Notes: a model not told the origin generated them from the letters alone. Positions 6,353-17,506 are shown, counted from the stretch's first letter. The stretch is 22,759 bases of DNA from SLQH01 sp964612995 (GCA_964612995.1 CAZTGE010000063.1:1-22759); one strand, 5' to 3'. Translations and numbers: made by a program.

Positions 6353-9300
6353 ATGATGGACCATCTCGCGTCTCCGGCCGAGCGTGTCGACCTGCCGCCG
6401 GCGTTGCGCCAGTCGTTGGTCGCGCACCGCCGATCGTGTCGACGCTGCGCGGTCGTGTGCGGCGTGGCCGAGGTCGTCCTGGCGCTGCTCGCCGCTCTGG
6501 TGCTGCTGGCCGCCTTCGACTGGTTCCTGCGGCCCGACCAGGCGGTGCGCAGCGTCGCCGGCACGATCGCCGCCGGTGGCGTGGTGGCCATCGCCCTGTG
6601 GCGCGTGGTCTGGCCGCTGGTGCGCCCGATGCCGCTGGACCGGGTCGCGCGCGGTTACGAACGCGCTGCCGGGGGACTCGATGAGCAGGTCAGCTCGGCG
6701 GTCGATTTCGCCCTGCACGGCTCGCCGCCCGGCGCGAGCGCGTGGATGGTCGAGCGCACCCTGGTGCTCGCCGCCCGACGGGTGGCCGGCTTCGATCGCG
6801 AGACGCTGATCGACACCGGCCCGGCCCGGCGGGCCTGGCTGCGTCTGGCGGTGCTCGCGGTGGTGGTCCTCGGCGCGGGCTGGCTCCTGCCCGGTGTCGG
6901 GCCGCTGTTGGCTCGCGCCGCGGCCCCGGGCGCGGCGATCGCGCGTCCGGCGGTCACCCGCCTGACGGTCACCCCGGCTGGTGACCGCCGCCTGGCCGCC
7001 GGGAGCGATCTGGTGATCACCGCCACCGCCGCTCCGCAGCCGGAGCGGGTCGAGCTGCTGATCGAGTGGGAAGACGGCGTGCGAGAGGTGTTGTCGATGC
7101 CATCGGCACCGAGCGGCTATCGCCGGCGTCTGCCGGCATTGACTCGCGGTCTGCGTTTTCGCGTGCGTGCCGGAGATGCGCTCAGCACGCCGGTGCGCGT
7201 CGCGCTGGCCGATCCGCCGCGGGTTGTGGGGATCGAGTTGGCCATCACCCCGCCGGCCTACGCCCGCGAGGCGACCCGGGTGGTCAATGGGGGCGACGCC
7301 AGCGTGGTCGCCGGCGCGCACGTCGAATTGCGGGCGCGGCTGGCCGGGATGCCGGTGCGCCGTGCGAGCCTGCTCTGTGCCGACGGCACGTTGCGGCCGA
7401 TGCGGCTGGCGCAGGGCGAGGCCCGCGTCGAGCTCGACCTGCGGCGCGATCTGAGCTATGGCCTGCGGCTGCTGGGGGCTGACGGGTTGCAGGTCGACCT
7501 GCCGCAGACCTGGCAGATCACGGTGCGTGACGACGCGCCGCCCCGGCTCGCCGTGAACCTGCCGCGTGGCACGCCGGAGCTGGTCGCCGTGGACGCGGTC
7601 CTGCCCGTGGCCTGTCAGGCGCACGATGACATCGGGCTCGAAGCGCTGGCGCTCGAGCTCGGCATCGGCACGCAGGCGGTGCATCGCCGTGCGATACCGC
7701 TCGCGGAGCCCACGCGTACGCACCGCTTCACCGATCGGCTCGACCTCGGTGCGCTGGCCCCGGAGCCGGGCCAGACCCTCACGCTGTGCCTGTGGGCGCG
7801 CGACCTCGGTGGCCAGGAGGCGCGCAGCGAAGCCGTGCCGCTCCAGATCGGCACGGCACAGCAGGCCGGCGACCAGGCCCGCTCGCAGCGTGCGCGTGCC
7901 TTGCTGGAACATCTGCGACGCGCTCGCGAGGCGCTGGTGACCGTGGGTCGGGGTTGGTCGCGCGCCGAACAGGCCTACCTGCCAGGCGATGCGGCGATCC
8001 ATCGCGGTCAGCTCAAGCTGGTGGCCAAGCAGCAGGAGCGGGCGCTCGCCCGCTTCGCCGCGGTCATCGACGGTCTGGCCGCGTTGGGGGTTGAGCGTCC
8101 GGCCGAGGAACGCAGCCGTCTGGAGCATCTGGGCACGGAGCTGGACTGGTGGCGCGAGCGCGTTGGCGGCATGCTCGCGCAGGCGCACGCCGCAGCCCTG
8201 TCAGCGAGCGGTCCGGCGGTGGTGCCGGCGATCGAACGCGGCGCCCAGCTGGTCACGCATGCCATCGACGAACTCGATGCGATCTCGCAGCGCTGCGCGT
8301 TGGTGGTCGCGCTCGCCGAGGCGCGGGCCCTGGCCGCGCGGGTGGCGCTCGCCGGCGATCGCCTGGACGTGACCGTGCAGGTCTTGCGCGGCCAGGTCGC
8401 CTGGGCGCCGATGCGCGGCTTGCCCGGCCTGCACGCTTCGTTCCATCCGGGCCGGGCCTTCGTTGGAGCGCCGGTGCATACGGCGGCTGCCGTGCCGCGA
8501 CTGCGCGACCTGCGGGTGCCGGGCCTCGGTCGCGAAGACTGGTGCGCGCTCTACCGTGGCGAGATCTACATCCCCGAAGAGGGCACCTGGCACTTCCGTT
8601 GCACCACCGACGACGGGGTCCAGCTGCGTATCGGCGGGGCGGCCCTGATCGGCAACGAGGCCTGGCGCGAACAGGCCCCCACCTCCTACCGTGGCAGCGA
8701 GGCCTTCACCAAGGGCTGGCACGCGATCGATCTGCGCTACTTCCAGGCTTCCGGCGGCAGCCGGCTGGAGGTCAGCATGGGTCGCGAACACGATCAGCTG
8801 CGCCCCCTGGGCAGCGACCGCTTGCGCCATTTCACCGACACCGGCACGGCCACGCCAGGACTGATCGCGGCGATGGCGCAGCTGCCGCAACGGATCAGCG
8901 ATCAGGCGCTCTCGCGGCTGCAACGGGATGGCGCACTGCTCACAGCCATCCCGCGCGAGCTGGCACGTCTGGGTGCCGATACCGGCTCCACCCGGCTCGA
9001 TCGCCTCGCCCGGCGCAGCGCGGACGCCGGGCGCTCGCTCGACGCCTGGCTGGCCGACCGCGCTGCCGGGAATCCCGACGCAGGTGACCTCGAGCGCTTC
9101 GCGGCGCTGGCGGCAGCGCTGCAGCCGGTGCCGCGCGAGGCTGCGCTGATCCTGCGTACGGCCATGGTTGAGCGGATTCCCGCCACGCCGCGGCAAGTCA
9201 CGGCGATCGCCAGCGAGACCAACATCGAGCGGATCGACGGCCTGTGCCGCGCTTTGCGCGCGGGTGGCCAGGGCAGCGGGCGCCACATCCTGGGCGCCGA

Positions 9301-11788
9301 GGTCGATCGTCTGGCCTCTGGCGTCGCCCGGCGGGTGCGCGCTGCGTTGGACGAGGCGGCGGATCCGGCCCTGAGCGCGGTGCAGCGTGCGGCTGCGGCG
9401 CGGGCCGCCTGGGTCCTGGCCGTCCGTCCGGCAGCGACGCTGGCGACGATGCGCCGGCGCCTGCGGCACGAACCGCTCGCCGTCGCGGAGCTGCGACAGG
9501 GTTGCGACCAGCTCGAGGATGACATGCGGCGCTCGCGTACGGCGCTGCAGGAGCTGGAGCGTGCGGCGATGGCAGAGGATGCGGACGTCGCGCTCGCCGC
9601 CCTGCGTCGCACGCAGATGGCCGCCGGGGCGAGTGCGCGCGAACTCGCCCGACGTGAGCTGCGAGCGGCGCTGGCGACCTTGTTGCCGCTGGCCGTGGCG
9701 CGGGGGGCAGGCCGGCTCGCGGACATGCAGCGATTCGTCGATGGCGCCCTGGTGCTCGACGACCCGGCGGCGCTGGCTGATCGGCTGGCGCGTTGGGCCG
9801 AAGGCGGCTCCGGCGGCGTCGGGGCACCGGCGAGCTGCGAGCAGATGCTCGATCGCACGGCGGCCTTGCTGGGTGCTACGGATGCCGGTCAGCGTGGCTT
9901 GGGCGACGTGCTCGCCCAGCGTCTGCCTGTGCTGGTGGAGCTGGAGGCCAGACGGCTGGCTCGGCGCGGCGAGACGCAGCGCGCGCGCGCCTGTGCCGCG
10001 CTCTCGCGCGGACTCGCCCGCGCGCTGTCAGCAGCAGGTTCGGCGCGCGAACGCCTCGCCGTGCTCGAAGCGGTGCGCAGCGGGGAACCGCCCTCGGGCC
10101 CGGACCAGGCCGATGAGACCACGCAGCACCTGTCGCGGCTCGCCGGATCGCTGCGCGAGCTTGCGCGCAGCGGCGATCCGGCGAGCAGGCGCGCGCTCGA
10201 TCGCGCGCTCGTCGCACTCGCCGCGCCGGCGGCGGGCCCGAGCGATGCTGTGGTGGCCGGTGGCCTGGCCGAGGAGCTGATCGCTGCCGCCGGACGGATC
10301 GAGGAGCAGTTGGCCGCGCTCGATGCCACCAGCGCCGAGGCGCTCAGCACGCTTGGGCGCTACCGCACCGGTCAGCAGGGGGTGGCCCAGGCTCTGGCCG
10401 CGCTCGCCGAACGCGTGACGCGGCTGCGGGATCTGCCGACGACCGATGCACCAGCCCTGAGCGTATTGGCCGCGCTGCCGGCGACCCTGACCCGCCTCGC
10501 GGAGCGCGCGGAGGCGCTCGCCGGCGCGGATGCGGTCAGCGGCCCGGCCGACGCGCTCGCGCCGGCGCGCGCGCTTGCACGAGCCATCGCCCACGAAGCG
10601 GTCGAGCCCGTGGCGCGTGCATATCGCCGCGCTGGCGCTGCGCAGGGGGTGGATGCGCCGGAACTGAGCGCGTTCGGGCGAGAGCTCGCGGCGACGGCCG
10701 CCGACCAGGAAGCATTGCTCACCGTGCTTGCGCGGCCGCAGGCACGGCGCCGGCATCACCAGTTACGGCTTGGCACGGCACTCGCGGATGCTGCGGTGCT
10801 GGTCGAACGGGTGCGCGCAGACGCAGCACCGCCGCCGGGTCCCGCCGCACAGAGCGCGACGCGTGCGCACACGGCCTGGGCACAGGCGCGGCACCACGCG
10901 CGACGTGCCCGGTCCGAGTTGGCGCGCTGGCGTGAACAGCACGCCCGTGCGGCCCTGACGCCCGAGAGCGAGCGCGAGCGGCGCAAGGTGGCGCGCGCAG
11001 CGGAGCGTGCGCAGGAGGCCGCCGCGCGATGGCGAAAGGAGACAGCGCGTGCGGGCGCGGCGCTCGATGCGGTGGTCCTGGCCGCCGATCGGACCCTGTG
11101 CGCGGAGCGACCCGGCGCGGATGCCGTGTCCGCCCACCACGCCCTGCAGCTGACCGAGGCCGTCGCCGCACTGGCGGCGGAGTTGCGTGCGCAGCGGTTG
11201 CCCGGTGACGATGACGCGCATCCGCTCGCGCAGCGTGTCGCGCGCGAGCAGGGCCTGCGCGCGCGTGCGGTCGCGATCCTGCGTGCGCGCGCGGCCGCCG
11301 CTGACGGGCATTTGCGCGCCTTGGCCGCACGGTTGCGGCGGGATCAGCCGGCACCGGTGTCGTCGGCGACCTTGCGCATCGCCCGGGTCGCCGCGCGGGC
11401 CCGCATCGCCCTGCAGGCCGATGATCGGCTGCAGGGAGGGCCGGCTGCGGCTGCGGCCATTCTCGAAGCCGCGAGCCTCGGTAGCGCCTTGAACGCTGTG
11501 TTGCGTACGGCCGAGGCTGCGCACGCTGGCGCCATCGCCGATGGCGAGCCGGAGCCGGGTGGTGATGCCGGCGTGTCGGAGGACGGCGTCGGTGCATCGC
11601 GCGAGCCGGAGGTCCCGGCGGTGGAGGACGTCGCTTCGGCCCCGCCGGGCGCCGTGGGCGCGGACTGGGCCCGGTTGCGCGCGCGCGTCGAGCAGGGACT
11701 GCTCGTCGGTGGTGCCGAGTATTTCGCGGCCGAGGATCGCAGCGTGATCCGGGCCTATTTCGAACGTCTGAGTCGGGAGCGCCAATGA
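6353..11788 (+). CDS. Giant DUF4175-like membrane protein with PA14 domain
   Basis: About 1811 residues. Three membrane segments near the N-terminus (about 36-57, 67-90, 163-182) enclose a short cytoplasmic helical stretch. Beta-rich Ig-like regions follow (about 190-500, including ITPPAYAREATRVVNGGDASVVAGAHV), which is the usual plan of DUF4175-type proteins. A PA14 domain occupies about 690-812 (YRGEIYIPEEGTWHFRCTTD, DDGVQLRIGG, GWHAIDLRYF), pointing to glycan or carbohydrate binding outside the cytoplasmic membrane. The remaining 1000 residues are Ala/Arg/Glu-rich helix, probably coiled coil. The start is uncertain: ATGATG at 6353/6356 has no clear Shine-Dalgarno, and a TTG at 6314 overlapping the previous stop (TTGA) with a GGAG 11 bases upstream would add 13 residues. 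It overlaps the next gene by ATGA. Confidence 0.82.
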   Translation: MMDHLASPAERVDLPPALRQSLVAHRRSCRRCAVVCGVAEVVLALLAALVLLAAFDWFLRPDQAVRSVAGTIAAGGVVAIALWRVVWPLVRPMPLDRVARGYERAAGGLDEQVSSAVDFALHGSPPGASAWMVERTLVLAARRVAGFDRETLIDTGPARRAWLRLAVLAVVVLGAGWLLPGVGPLLARAAAPGAAIARPAVTRLTVTPAGDRRLAAGSDLVITATAAPQPERVELLIEWEDGVREVLSMPSAPSGYRRRLPALTRGLRFRVRAGDALSTPVRVALADPPRVVGIELAITPPAYAREATRVVNGGDASVVAGAHVELRARLAGMPVRRASLLCADGTLRPMRLAQGEARVELDLRRDLSYGLRLLGADGLQVDLPQTWQITVRDDAPPRLAVNLPRGTPELVAVDAVLPVACQAHDDIGLEALALELGIGTQAVHRRAIPLAEPTRTHRFTDRLDLGALAPEPGQTLTLCLWARDLGGQEARSEAVPLQIGTAQQAGDQARSQRARALLEHLRRAREALVTVGRGWSRAEQAYLPGDAAIHRGQLKLVAKQQERALARFAAVIDGLAALGVERPAEERSRLEHLGTELDWWRERVGGMLAQAHAAALSASGPAVVPAIERGAQLVTHAIDELDAISQRCALVVALAEARALAARVALAGDRLDVTVQVLRGQVAWAPMRGLPGLHASFHPGRAFVGAPVHTAAAVPRLRDLRVPGLGREDWCALYRGEIYIPEEGTWHFRCTTDDGVQLRIGGAALIGNEAWREQAPTSYRGSEAFTKGWHAIDLRYFQASGGSRLEVSMGREHDQLRPLGSDRLRHFTDTGTATPGLIAAMAQLPQRISDQALSRLQRDGALLTAIPRELARLGADTGSTRLDRLARRSADAGRSLDAWLADRAAGNPDAGDLERFAALAAALQPVPREAALILRTAMVERIPATPRQVTAIASETNIERIDGLCRALRAGGQGSGRHILGAEVDRLASGVARRVRAALDEAADPALSAVQRAAAARAAWVLAVRPAATLATMRRRLRHEPLAVAELRQGCDQLEDDMRRSRTALQELERAAMAEDADVALAALRRTQMAAGASARELARRELRAALATLLPLAVARGAGRLADMQRFVDGALVLDDPAALADRLARWAEGGSGGVGAPASCEQMLDRTAALLGATDAGQRGLGDVLAQRLPVLVELEARRLARRGETQRARACAALSRGLARALSAAGSARERLAVLEAVRSGEPPSGPDQADETTQHLSRLAGSLRELARSGDPASRRALDRALVALAAPAAGPSDAVVAGGLAEELIAAAGRIEEQLAALDATSAEALSTLGRYRTGQQGVAQALAALAERVTRLRDLPTTDAPALSVLAALPATLTRLAERAEALAGADAVSGPADALAPARALARAIAHEAVEPVARAYRRAGAAQGVDAPELSAFGRELAATAADQEALLTVLARPQARRRHHQLRLGTALADAAVLVERVRADAAPPPGPAAQSATRAHTAWAQARHHARRARSELARWREQHARAALTPESERERRKVARAAERAQEAAARWRKETARAGAALDAVVLAADRTLCAERPGADAVSAHHALQLTEAVAALAAELRAQRLPGDDDAHPLAQRVAREQGLRARAVAILRARAAAADGHLRALAARLRRDQPAPVSSATLRIARVAARARIALQADDRLQGGPAAAAAILEAASLGSALNAVLRTAEAAHAGAIADGEPEPGGDAGVSEDGVGASREPEVPAVEDVASAPPGAVGADWARLRARVEQGLLVGGAEYFAAEDRSVIRAYFERLSRERQ

Positions 11789-12834
11789 GACTGTCTGGTG
11801 CCCGTGTCCCCGTGCTGCTCGTGCTCTGCGGCTCGTTGGTCGCGGCCGAGGCCAGCGGCCCCGAGCTGCTCGACCGGCTCACCCGTCAGCAACCGGCGGA
11901 TCAGGCGATCCACCATGGTCTGGCCTGGCTGCGCGAGCACCCGGGCGCTGCGTCGGCCGAGGACGCGAAGCAGCACGCCACCGCGCACGCCGCGCTCGCG
12001 GTCATGGCCCATCTGTCCGCTGGTCACGCGATCCATGATCCGCAATACGGCGGCTGGCTGCGCGAACGCCTGCGCTTCGTACTCGCGATGCAGGCACCCA
12101 ACGGGTATTTCGGCGCGCGTGACGACAGCCGGATGTACGGGCACGGCATCGTCACCCTGATGCTTGCCGAGGCCTACGGCATGTGCGACGACGCCGCGCT
12201 CGAGGAGCGCATCCGCGCCGCGCTCGTCCGCGCGGTAGCGGTGACCGTCAACGCCGCGCGGGTGGAGAAGCCGGCGGAGCACGCTGGCGGGTGGCGGTAC
12301 CATCCCACCAGCGATACATCGGATCTCAGCCTCAGCGGCTGGCAGCTGATGGGACTGCACGCCTGCCAGCAGGTGGGGATCACCGTGCCCGAAGCGGTGG
12401 TCGTGCAGGCCTGTGCCTACGCCCGTCGGCTGACCAGCGACACCGGAGCGGTCGGCTATCAGAAACGGGGCGATGACCATCCGGCCCTGCGCGGCTTGAG
12501 CCTGCTGTGTCTGGCGATCGACCCGCGTGGCGCGGATCCGGTGATGGACCGGGTCGCCGAGCGGATCACCAAATACCCGATCGCCTGGAAGGGCAAATGG
12601 TTGTTCTATCGTGCCTACTACGATGCCGTCGGTCTGAGCCGCGCCAGACCGGAGATCTGGCGCGGCTATCGCCCCCGGCTCGAGCAGATGCTGGTCGACC
12701 ATCAACATCCAGACGGCTACTGGCCCAGCCCGCCGGGTGGCAACGAAGGCGATTTCGGTTATACCTATACCACGAGTATGGCCGTGCTGGCGCTGGCGGT
12801 CGATCGTCATCTGTTGCCCGCCTACCAGCGCTGA
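11785..12834 (+). CDS. Secreted prenyltransferase/squalene-oxidase-repeat protein
   Basis: 349 residues. Residues 1-22 are a signal peptide (LLVLCGSLVAAEA). The rest is an alpha/alpha-barrel repeat protein: QAIHHGLAWLREHP (40-53), YGHGIVTLMLAEAYGM (118-133), GGWRYHPTSDTSDLSLSGW (168-186) and GYWPSPPGGNEGDFGYTYTTSMAVLAL near the end. The family resembles squalene-hopene cyclase and complement-type thioester barrels, but the DxDD acid motif of true cyclases is not present in canonical form (DTSD instead). A binding or structural role outside the cytoplasmic membrane is therefore more likely than terpene cyclisation; this is inference. The ATG overlaps the stop of the DUF4175-like gene (ATGA), with GGGAG upstream, so the two are translationally coupled and probably work together. 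Confidence 0.85.
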   Translation: MRLSGARVPVLLVLCGSLVAAEASGPELLDRLTRQQPADQAIHHGLAWLREHPGAASAEDAKQHATAHAALAVMAHLSAGHAIHDPQYGGWLRERLRFVLAMQAPNGYFGARDDSRMYGHGIVTLMLAEAYGMCDDAALEERIRAALVRAVAVTVNAARVEKPAEHAGGWRYHPTSDTSDLSLSGWQLMGLHACQQVGITVPEAVVVQACAYARRLTSDTGAVGYQKRGDDHPALRGLSLLCLAIDPRGADPVMDRVAERITKYPIAWKGKWLFYRAYYDAVGLSRARPEIWRGYRPRLEQMLVDHQHPDGYWPSPPGGNEGDFGYTYTTSMAVLALAVDRHLLPAYQR

Positions 12835-12880
12835 ATCCCCCGCCGAACGGTTCGGTGGCAACGCCGGCGGCGCTGGCGAT

Positions 12881-12886
12881 TATAAT
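12881..12886 (+). promoter_or_regulatory. Candidate -10 box for the kinase gene
   Basis: A perfect TATAAT in a very GC-rich gap, 62 bp before the kinase start. No convincing -35 hexamer is seen at 16-18 bp spacing, so only the -10 is claimed. It would separate kinase expression from the upstream operon. Confidence 0.4.
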
Positions 12887-12948
12887 CCTGTGGGAGCAAC
12901 CCACGCGCAAGCCGCTCATGGGCGCACCCGCAGACGAGGAGGCGGAGC

Positions 12949-14058
12949 ATGCCGGCCGACGCTGCAACCATGACCTGCCCCCGTTGCCGCGCGAAACTGC
13001 GCATCCCTGCCGACAAGGGTCTGGCCCACTCGCGCTGCCCCCGTTGCCGTCTGCCGCTGGACCACGAGAGCCAGGGCGGGGGGGGCGAGCGTTGGCGGCG
13101 GCCACGGCAGCTCGGGCCCTACCGGCTCGGCGGCCGGCTCGGCGTGGGCTCGATGGGCCGGGTCTACCGCACCACCCTCGATGGGCAGGACGTGGCGATC
13201 AAGATCCTCGCGCGTCAGGCGGCCGAGGACGCCGAGTTGTTCCATCGCTTCGAGCGCGAGGCGCGCCTGGGGTTGGCGCTGAAGCATCCCAATCTGGTCC
13301 GGGTGCATCGCCAGGAATGTCACGATGGCCATCACTGTCTGGTGATGGATCTGGTCGACGGGCCGAGCCTGGAGCAGGTGGTCGATCGTGAGGGCGTCTT
13401 GCCCTGGCGGCGGGCGGTGGGCTACATGATCCAGGTCGCAGAGGCGGTCGACCATCTCCATCGGCGCGGCATCATCCATCGCGACCTCAAACCGGAGAAC
13501 ATCCATCTCGACGGGCACGATCGGCCGCGTCTGTTGGATCTCGGGTTCAGCAAGGAACTGGCGCCATCCGATGGCGACCGTCTGCCCAGCGATCTGACCA
13601 TCAGTGGGACCTCGCTCGGCTCGCCGGCCTACATGTCGCCGGAGCAGGTCGGCGATGCGGCCAATGCCACTGCGGCCTGCGATATCTACGGTATCGCCAG
13701 CACTCTCTTCCACATGGTCACCGGAGTGCTGCCCTTCGATGGTCGTAGCGCGGTCGAGGTGATGGAACGGGTCCTGCGCGAGCCGGTGCCGCGGATCCGG
13801 CAACACGATCCGGACCTGCCCGCGGCGCTGGATGAGCTGCTGGCCTGGGCGATGGTCAAGGAGCCGCAGCTGCGGCCCGAGAACGCCGGGGCGCTGGCGC
13901 GGATGCTCGAATACGTCGGCGAGCATCCCGACGACGCCGGGACCGTGCGGCGCGAACGGCGGCAGCGCCGCCAGCTGCCGCTGCGGGCGATGGCCATGTA
14001 TCTGATCGTGCTGGTGTGCTTCAGCGCCGCCTGCCTGTGGCTGGTGCTGATGGACTGA
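12949..14058 (+). CDS. Membrane-anchored Ser/Thr protein kinase with N-terminal zinc ribbon
   Basis: 369 residues. A short zinc ribbon (CPRC at 10-13 and 30-33) precedes a complete Hanks-type kinase domain: glycine loop GVGSMG (65-70), VAIK with Lys85, Glu102/104 in the C helix, HRDLKPEN (177-184), DLG in place of DFG (197-199), SPAYMSPEQ (225-233) and the DIYGIASTLFHMVTGVLPF helix. A hydrophobic segment (about 346-366) ends three residues from the C-terminus, so the protein is tail-anchored with the kinase in the cytoplasm and no outside sensor domain. The essential catalytic residues are all present, so it should be active. AGGAGG six bases before the ATG at 12949 fixes the start. The neighbouring operon products or the sigma/HEAT protein are possible partners, but nothing in the sequence proves it. 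Confidence 0.93.
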   Translation: MPADAATMTCPRCRAKLRIPADKGLAHSRCPRCRLPLDHESQGGGGERWRRPRQLGPYRLGGRLGVGSMGRVYRTTLDGQDVAIKILARQAAEDAELFHRFEREARLGLALKHPNLVRVHRQECHDGHHCLVMDLVDGPSLEQVVDREGVLPWRRAVGYMIQVAEAVDHLHRRGIIHRDLKPENIHLDGHDRPRLLDLGFSKELAPSDGDRLPSDLTISGTSLGSPAYMSPEQVGDAANATAACDIYGIASTLFHMVTGVLPFDGRSAVEVMERVLREPVPRIRQHDPDLPAALDELLAWAMVKEPQLRPENAGALARMLEYVGEHPDDAGTVRRERRQRRQLPLRAMAMYLIVLVCFSAACLWLVLMD

Positions 14059-14088
14059 GTCCGTTCGTCGGGCGGGCGGGCGGCGGAA

Positions 14089-14104
14089 GCGGCTTCACAG
14101 CCGC
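14089..14104 (+). terminator. Weak hairpin after the kinase gene
   Basis: GCGGCT/AGCCGC stem with a TCAC loop, 31 bp after the kinase stop, without a T-tract. It could reduce read-through into the aldo/keto reductase gene, but is weak evidence on its own. Confidence 0.25.
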
Positions 14105-14139
14105 GCGCCGCACGGCACCGTAGCCGCGGGAGCAAGACG

Positions 14140-15123
14140 ATGGATTCTGCGGCGCGGCGCTACGAACGCATGGAATATCGACGGTGTGGACGGTCGGGGT
14201 TGAAACTGCCGGCGGTGAGCCTCGGCGCCTGGCAGGCGATCGGCAGCTATCGCGCAACGGACGAGTCGCGCGCGATCATCCACACGGCCTTCGATCGCGG
14301 CATCACCCATTTCGACTTCGCCAACAACTACGGTGACCCGCCGGGTTCGAGCGAGGAGCTGTTCGGTCGTATCCTGCCCGAGCTGCCGCGCGACGAGCTG
14401 ATCATCAGCACCAAGGCCGGTTACAAGATGTGGCCCGGGCCCTACGGCGACTGGGGCAGCCGCAAGTACATCGTCGCCAGCTGCGACGCGAGCCTCAAGC
14501 GCCTGGGCGTCGACTACGTCGATATCTTCTACCATCATCGGTACGACCCCGACACGCCGCTCGCCGAGACGATGGGCGCGCTCGAGACGCTGGTGCACCA
14601 GGGCAAGGCCCTGTACGTCGGTCTGTCGAACTACCATGATCCGTCCTTCACCGCCGCCTGCGAGCTGATGGACGCACGCGGCTGGAGTCCGGTGACCATC
14701 CATCAGCCACGCTACAATCTGATCGACCGGCGCGCGGCCCAGAGCGTCCTGCCGACCGCCGCGGAACGCGGGGTGGGGGTGATCTGCTTCTCGCCGCTGG
14801 CCCAGGGCCTGCTCACCGACCGCTATCTCGCTGGCGTCCCCGACGACAGTCGGGCCGCGGTGCGTGGCGGCGGGCTGGCCGACCGCCTGACCCCCGAGCT
14901 GGTCCAGGCCTTGCGCGAGCTCGACGCGCTCGCGCGTGATCGCGGCCAGTCGCTGGCCGAGCTGGCGTTGGCCTGGTTGTTGCGCGATGAACGCGTGACC
15001 TCGGTGCTGATCGGTGCCAGCCGTGTCGAACACATCCGCACCAACGTCGAGGCGCCGCGTCAGACCGGGTTTGCCGACGACGAGCTCGCGCGCATCGACG
15101 CGATCTGCGAGCGCATCCTGTAG
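14140..15123 (+). CDS. yghZ: Aldo/keto reductase, YghZ (L-glyceraldehyde 3-phosphate reductase) type
   Basis: 327 residues, a little shorter than E. coli YghZ. It follows that protein closely: YRRCGRSGLKLPAVSLG near the start, FDFANNYGDPPGSSEELFGR (58-77), ISTKAGYKMWPGPYG (89-103), SRKYIVASCDASLKRLGVDY, then HQPRYNLIDR, FSPLAQGLLTDRYL and VTSVLIGASR. The catalytic tetrad is Asp59, Tyr64, Lys92 and His133 (in FYHHRYD). Family knowledge suggests NADPH-dependent reduction of small aldehydes such as L-glyceraldehyde 3-phosphate or methylglyoxal in the cytoplasm. The ATG at 14140 is kept because GGGAG is seven bases upstream and the first ten residues match the short lead-in of YghZ homologues. 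It is convergent with groES, with a strong terminator between. Confidence 0.93.
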   Translation: MDSAARRYERMEYRRCGRSGLKLPAVSLGAWQAIGSYRATDESRAIIHTAFDRGITHFDFANNYGDPPGSSEELFGRILPELPRDELIISTKAGYKMWPGPYGDWGSRKYIVASCDASLKRLGVDYVDIFYHHRYDPDTPLAETMGALETLVHQGKALYVGLSNYHDPSFTAACELMDARGWSPVTIHQPRYNLIDRRAAQSVLPTAAERGVGVICFSPLAQGLLTDRYLAGVPDDSRAAVRGGGLADRLTPELVQALRELDALARDRGQSLAELALAWLLRDERVTSVLIGASRVEHIRTNVEAPRQTGFADDELARIDAICERIL

Positions 15124-15148
15124 CGCAGCCTCAGGGCCATGAACGCAC

Positions 15149-15179
15149 GGACCCGGGCGGGGAAGCCCCGCCCGGGTCC
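15149..15179. terminator. Bidirectional terminator hairpin between convergent genes
   Basis: GGACCCGGGCGGGG (15149-15162) pairs perfectly over 14 bp with CCCCGCCCGGGTCC (15166-15179) around a three-base AAG loop. It lies in the 94-bp gap between the stops of the aldo/keto reductase (+) and groES (-). No T-tract on either side, which is common in very GC-rich genomes. Confidence 0.75.
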
Positions 15180-15217
15180 AGCGATGATTCGGTTCCGGGA
15201 GTCTGGACCGCCCGGTC

Positions 15218-15514
15218 TCAGCCGAGGATGCCCAGGATGTCGCTTTCGCGCATCAGCAGGTAGTCCTCGTCGGTATAGGTGACCTCGGTTCCGGCGTAGC
15301 TGGTGAAGACGATGCGGTCGCCCTGCTTGACCGTGAAGGTCGAGCGGCTGCCGTCGTCGAGCACCCGGCCGTTGCCGACCGCGAGGACCATGCCCTCCTG
15401 CGGCTTGTCCTTGGCCGACTCCGGCAGGAAGATGCCGCCGTCGGTCTCTTCGCTGGCTTCAGCGCGCTTGACCAGGACCTGGTCGCCGAGGGGTTTGATG
15501 TTGGTGGCTGCCAT
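15218..15514 (-). CDS. groS: Co-chaperonin GroES (Hsp10)
   Basis: 98 residues, normal length. The N-terminal IKPLGDQVLVKR (6-17), the mobile loop ETDGGIFLPESAKDKP (23-38) that contacts GroEL, the VLAVGNGRVLDDG turn, GDRIVFTSYAGTEV and the C-terminal YLLMRESDILGIL are all typical. GroES caps the GroEL ring during ATP-driven folding in the cytoplasm. The gene starts 48 bp after dnaK on the same strand and is probably cotranscribed with it. No groEL follows: the next gene downstream is a convergent aldo/keto reductase. Its partner must therefore be encoded elsewhere. The ribosome-binding site is weak (GGGAGA about 11 bases from the ATG). Confidence 0.97.
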   Translation of the reverse strand: MAATNIKPLGDQVLVKRAEASEETDGGIFLPESAKDKPQEGMVLAVGNGRVLDDGSRSTFTVKQGDRIVFTSYAGTEVTYTDEDYLLMRESDILGILG

Positions 15515-15562
15515 GGGTTGTGGTTCTCCCGGACTGGGGTTGATGGGAAGCGTGATCGAGGA

Positions 15563-17506
<1,944 letters not shown>

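Noticed and set aside
11785..12834. Functional squalene-hopene cyclase
   Set aside because: It is too short, is secreted, and lacks a canonical DxDD motif; only the repeat-barrel fold is supported.
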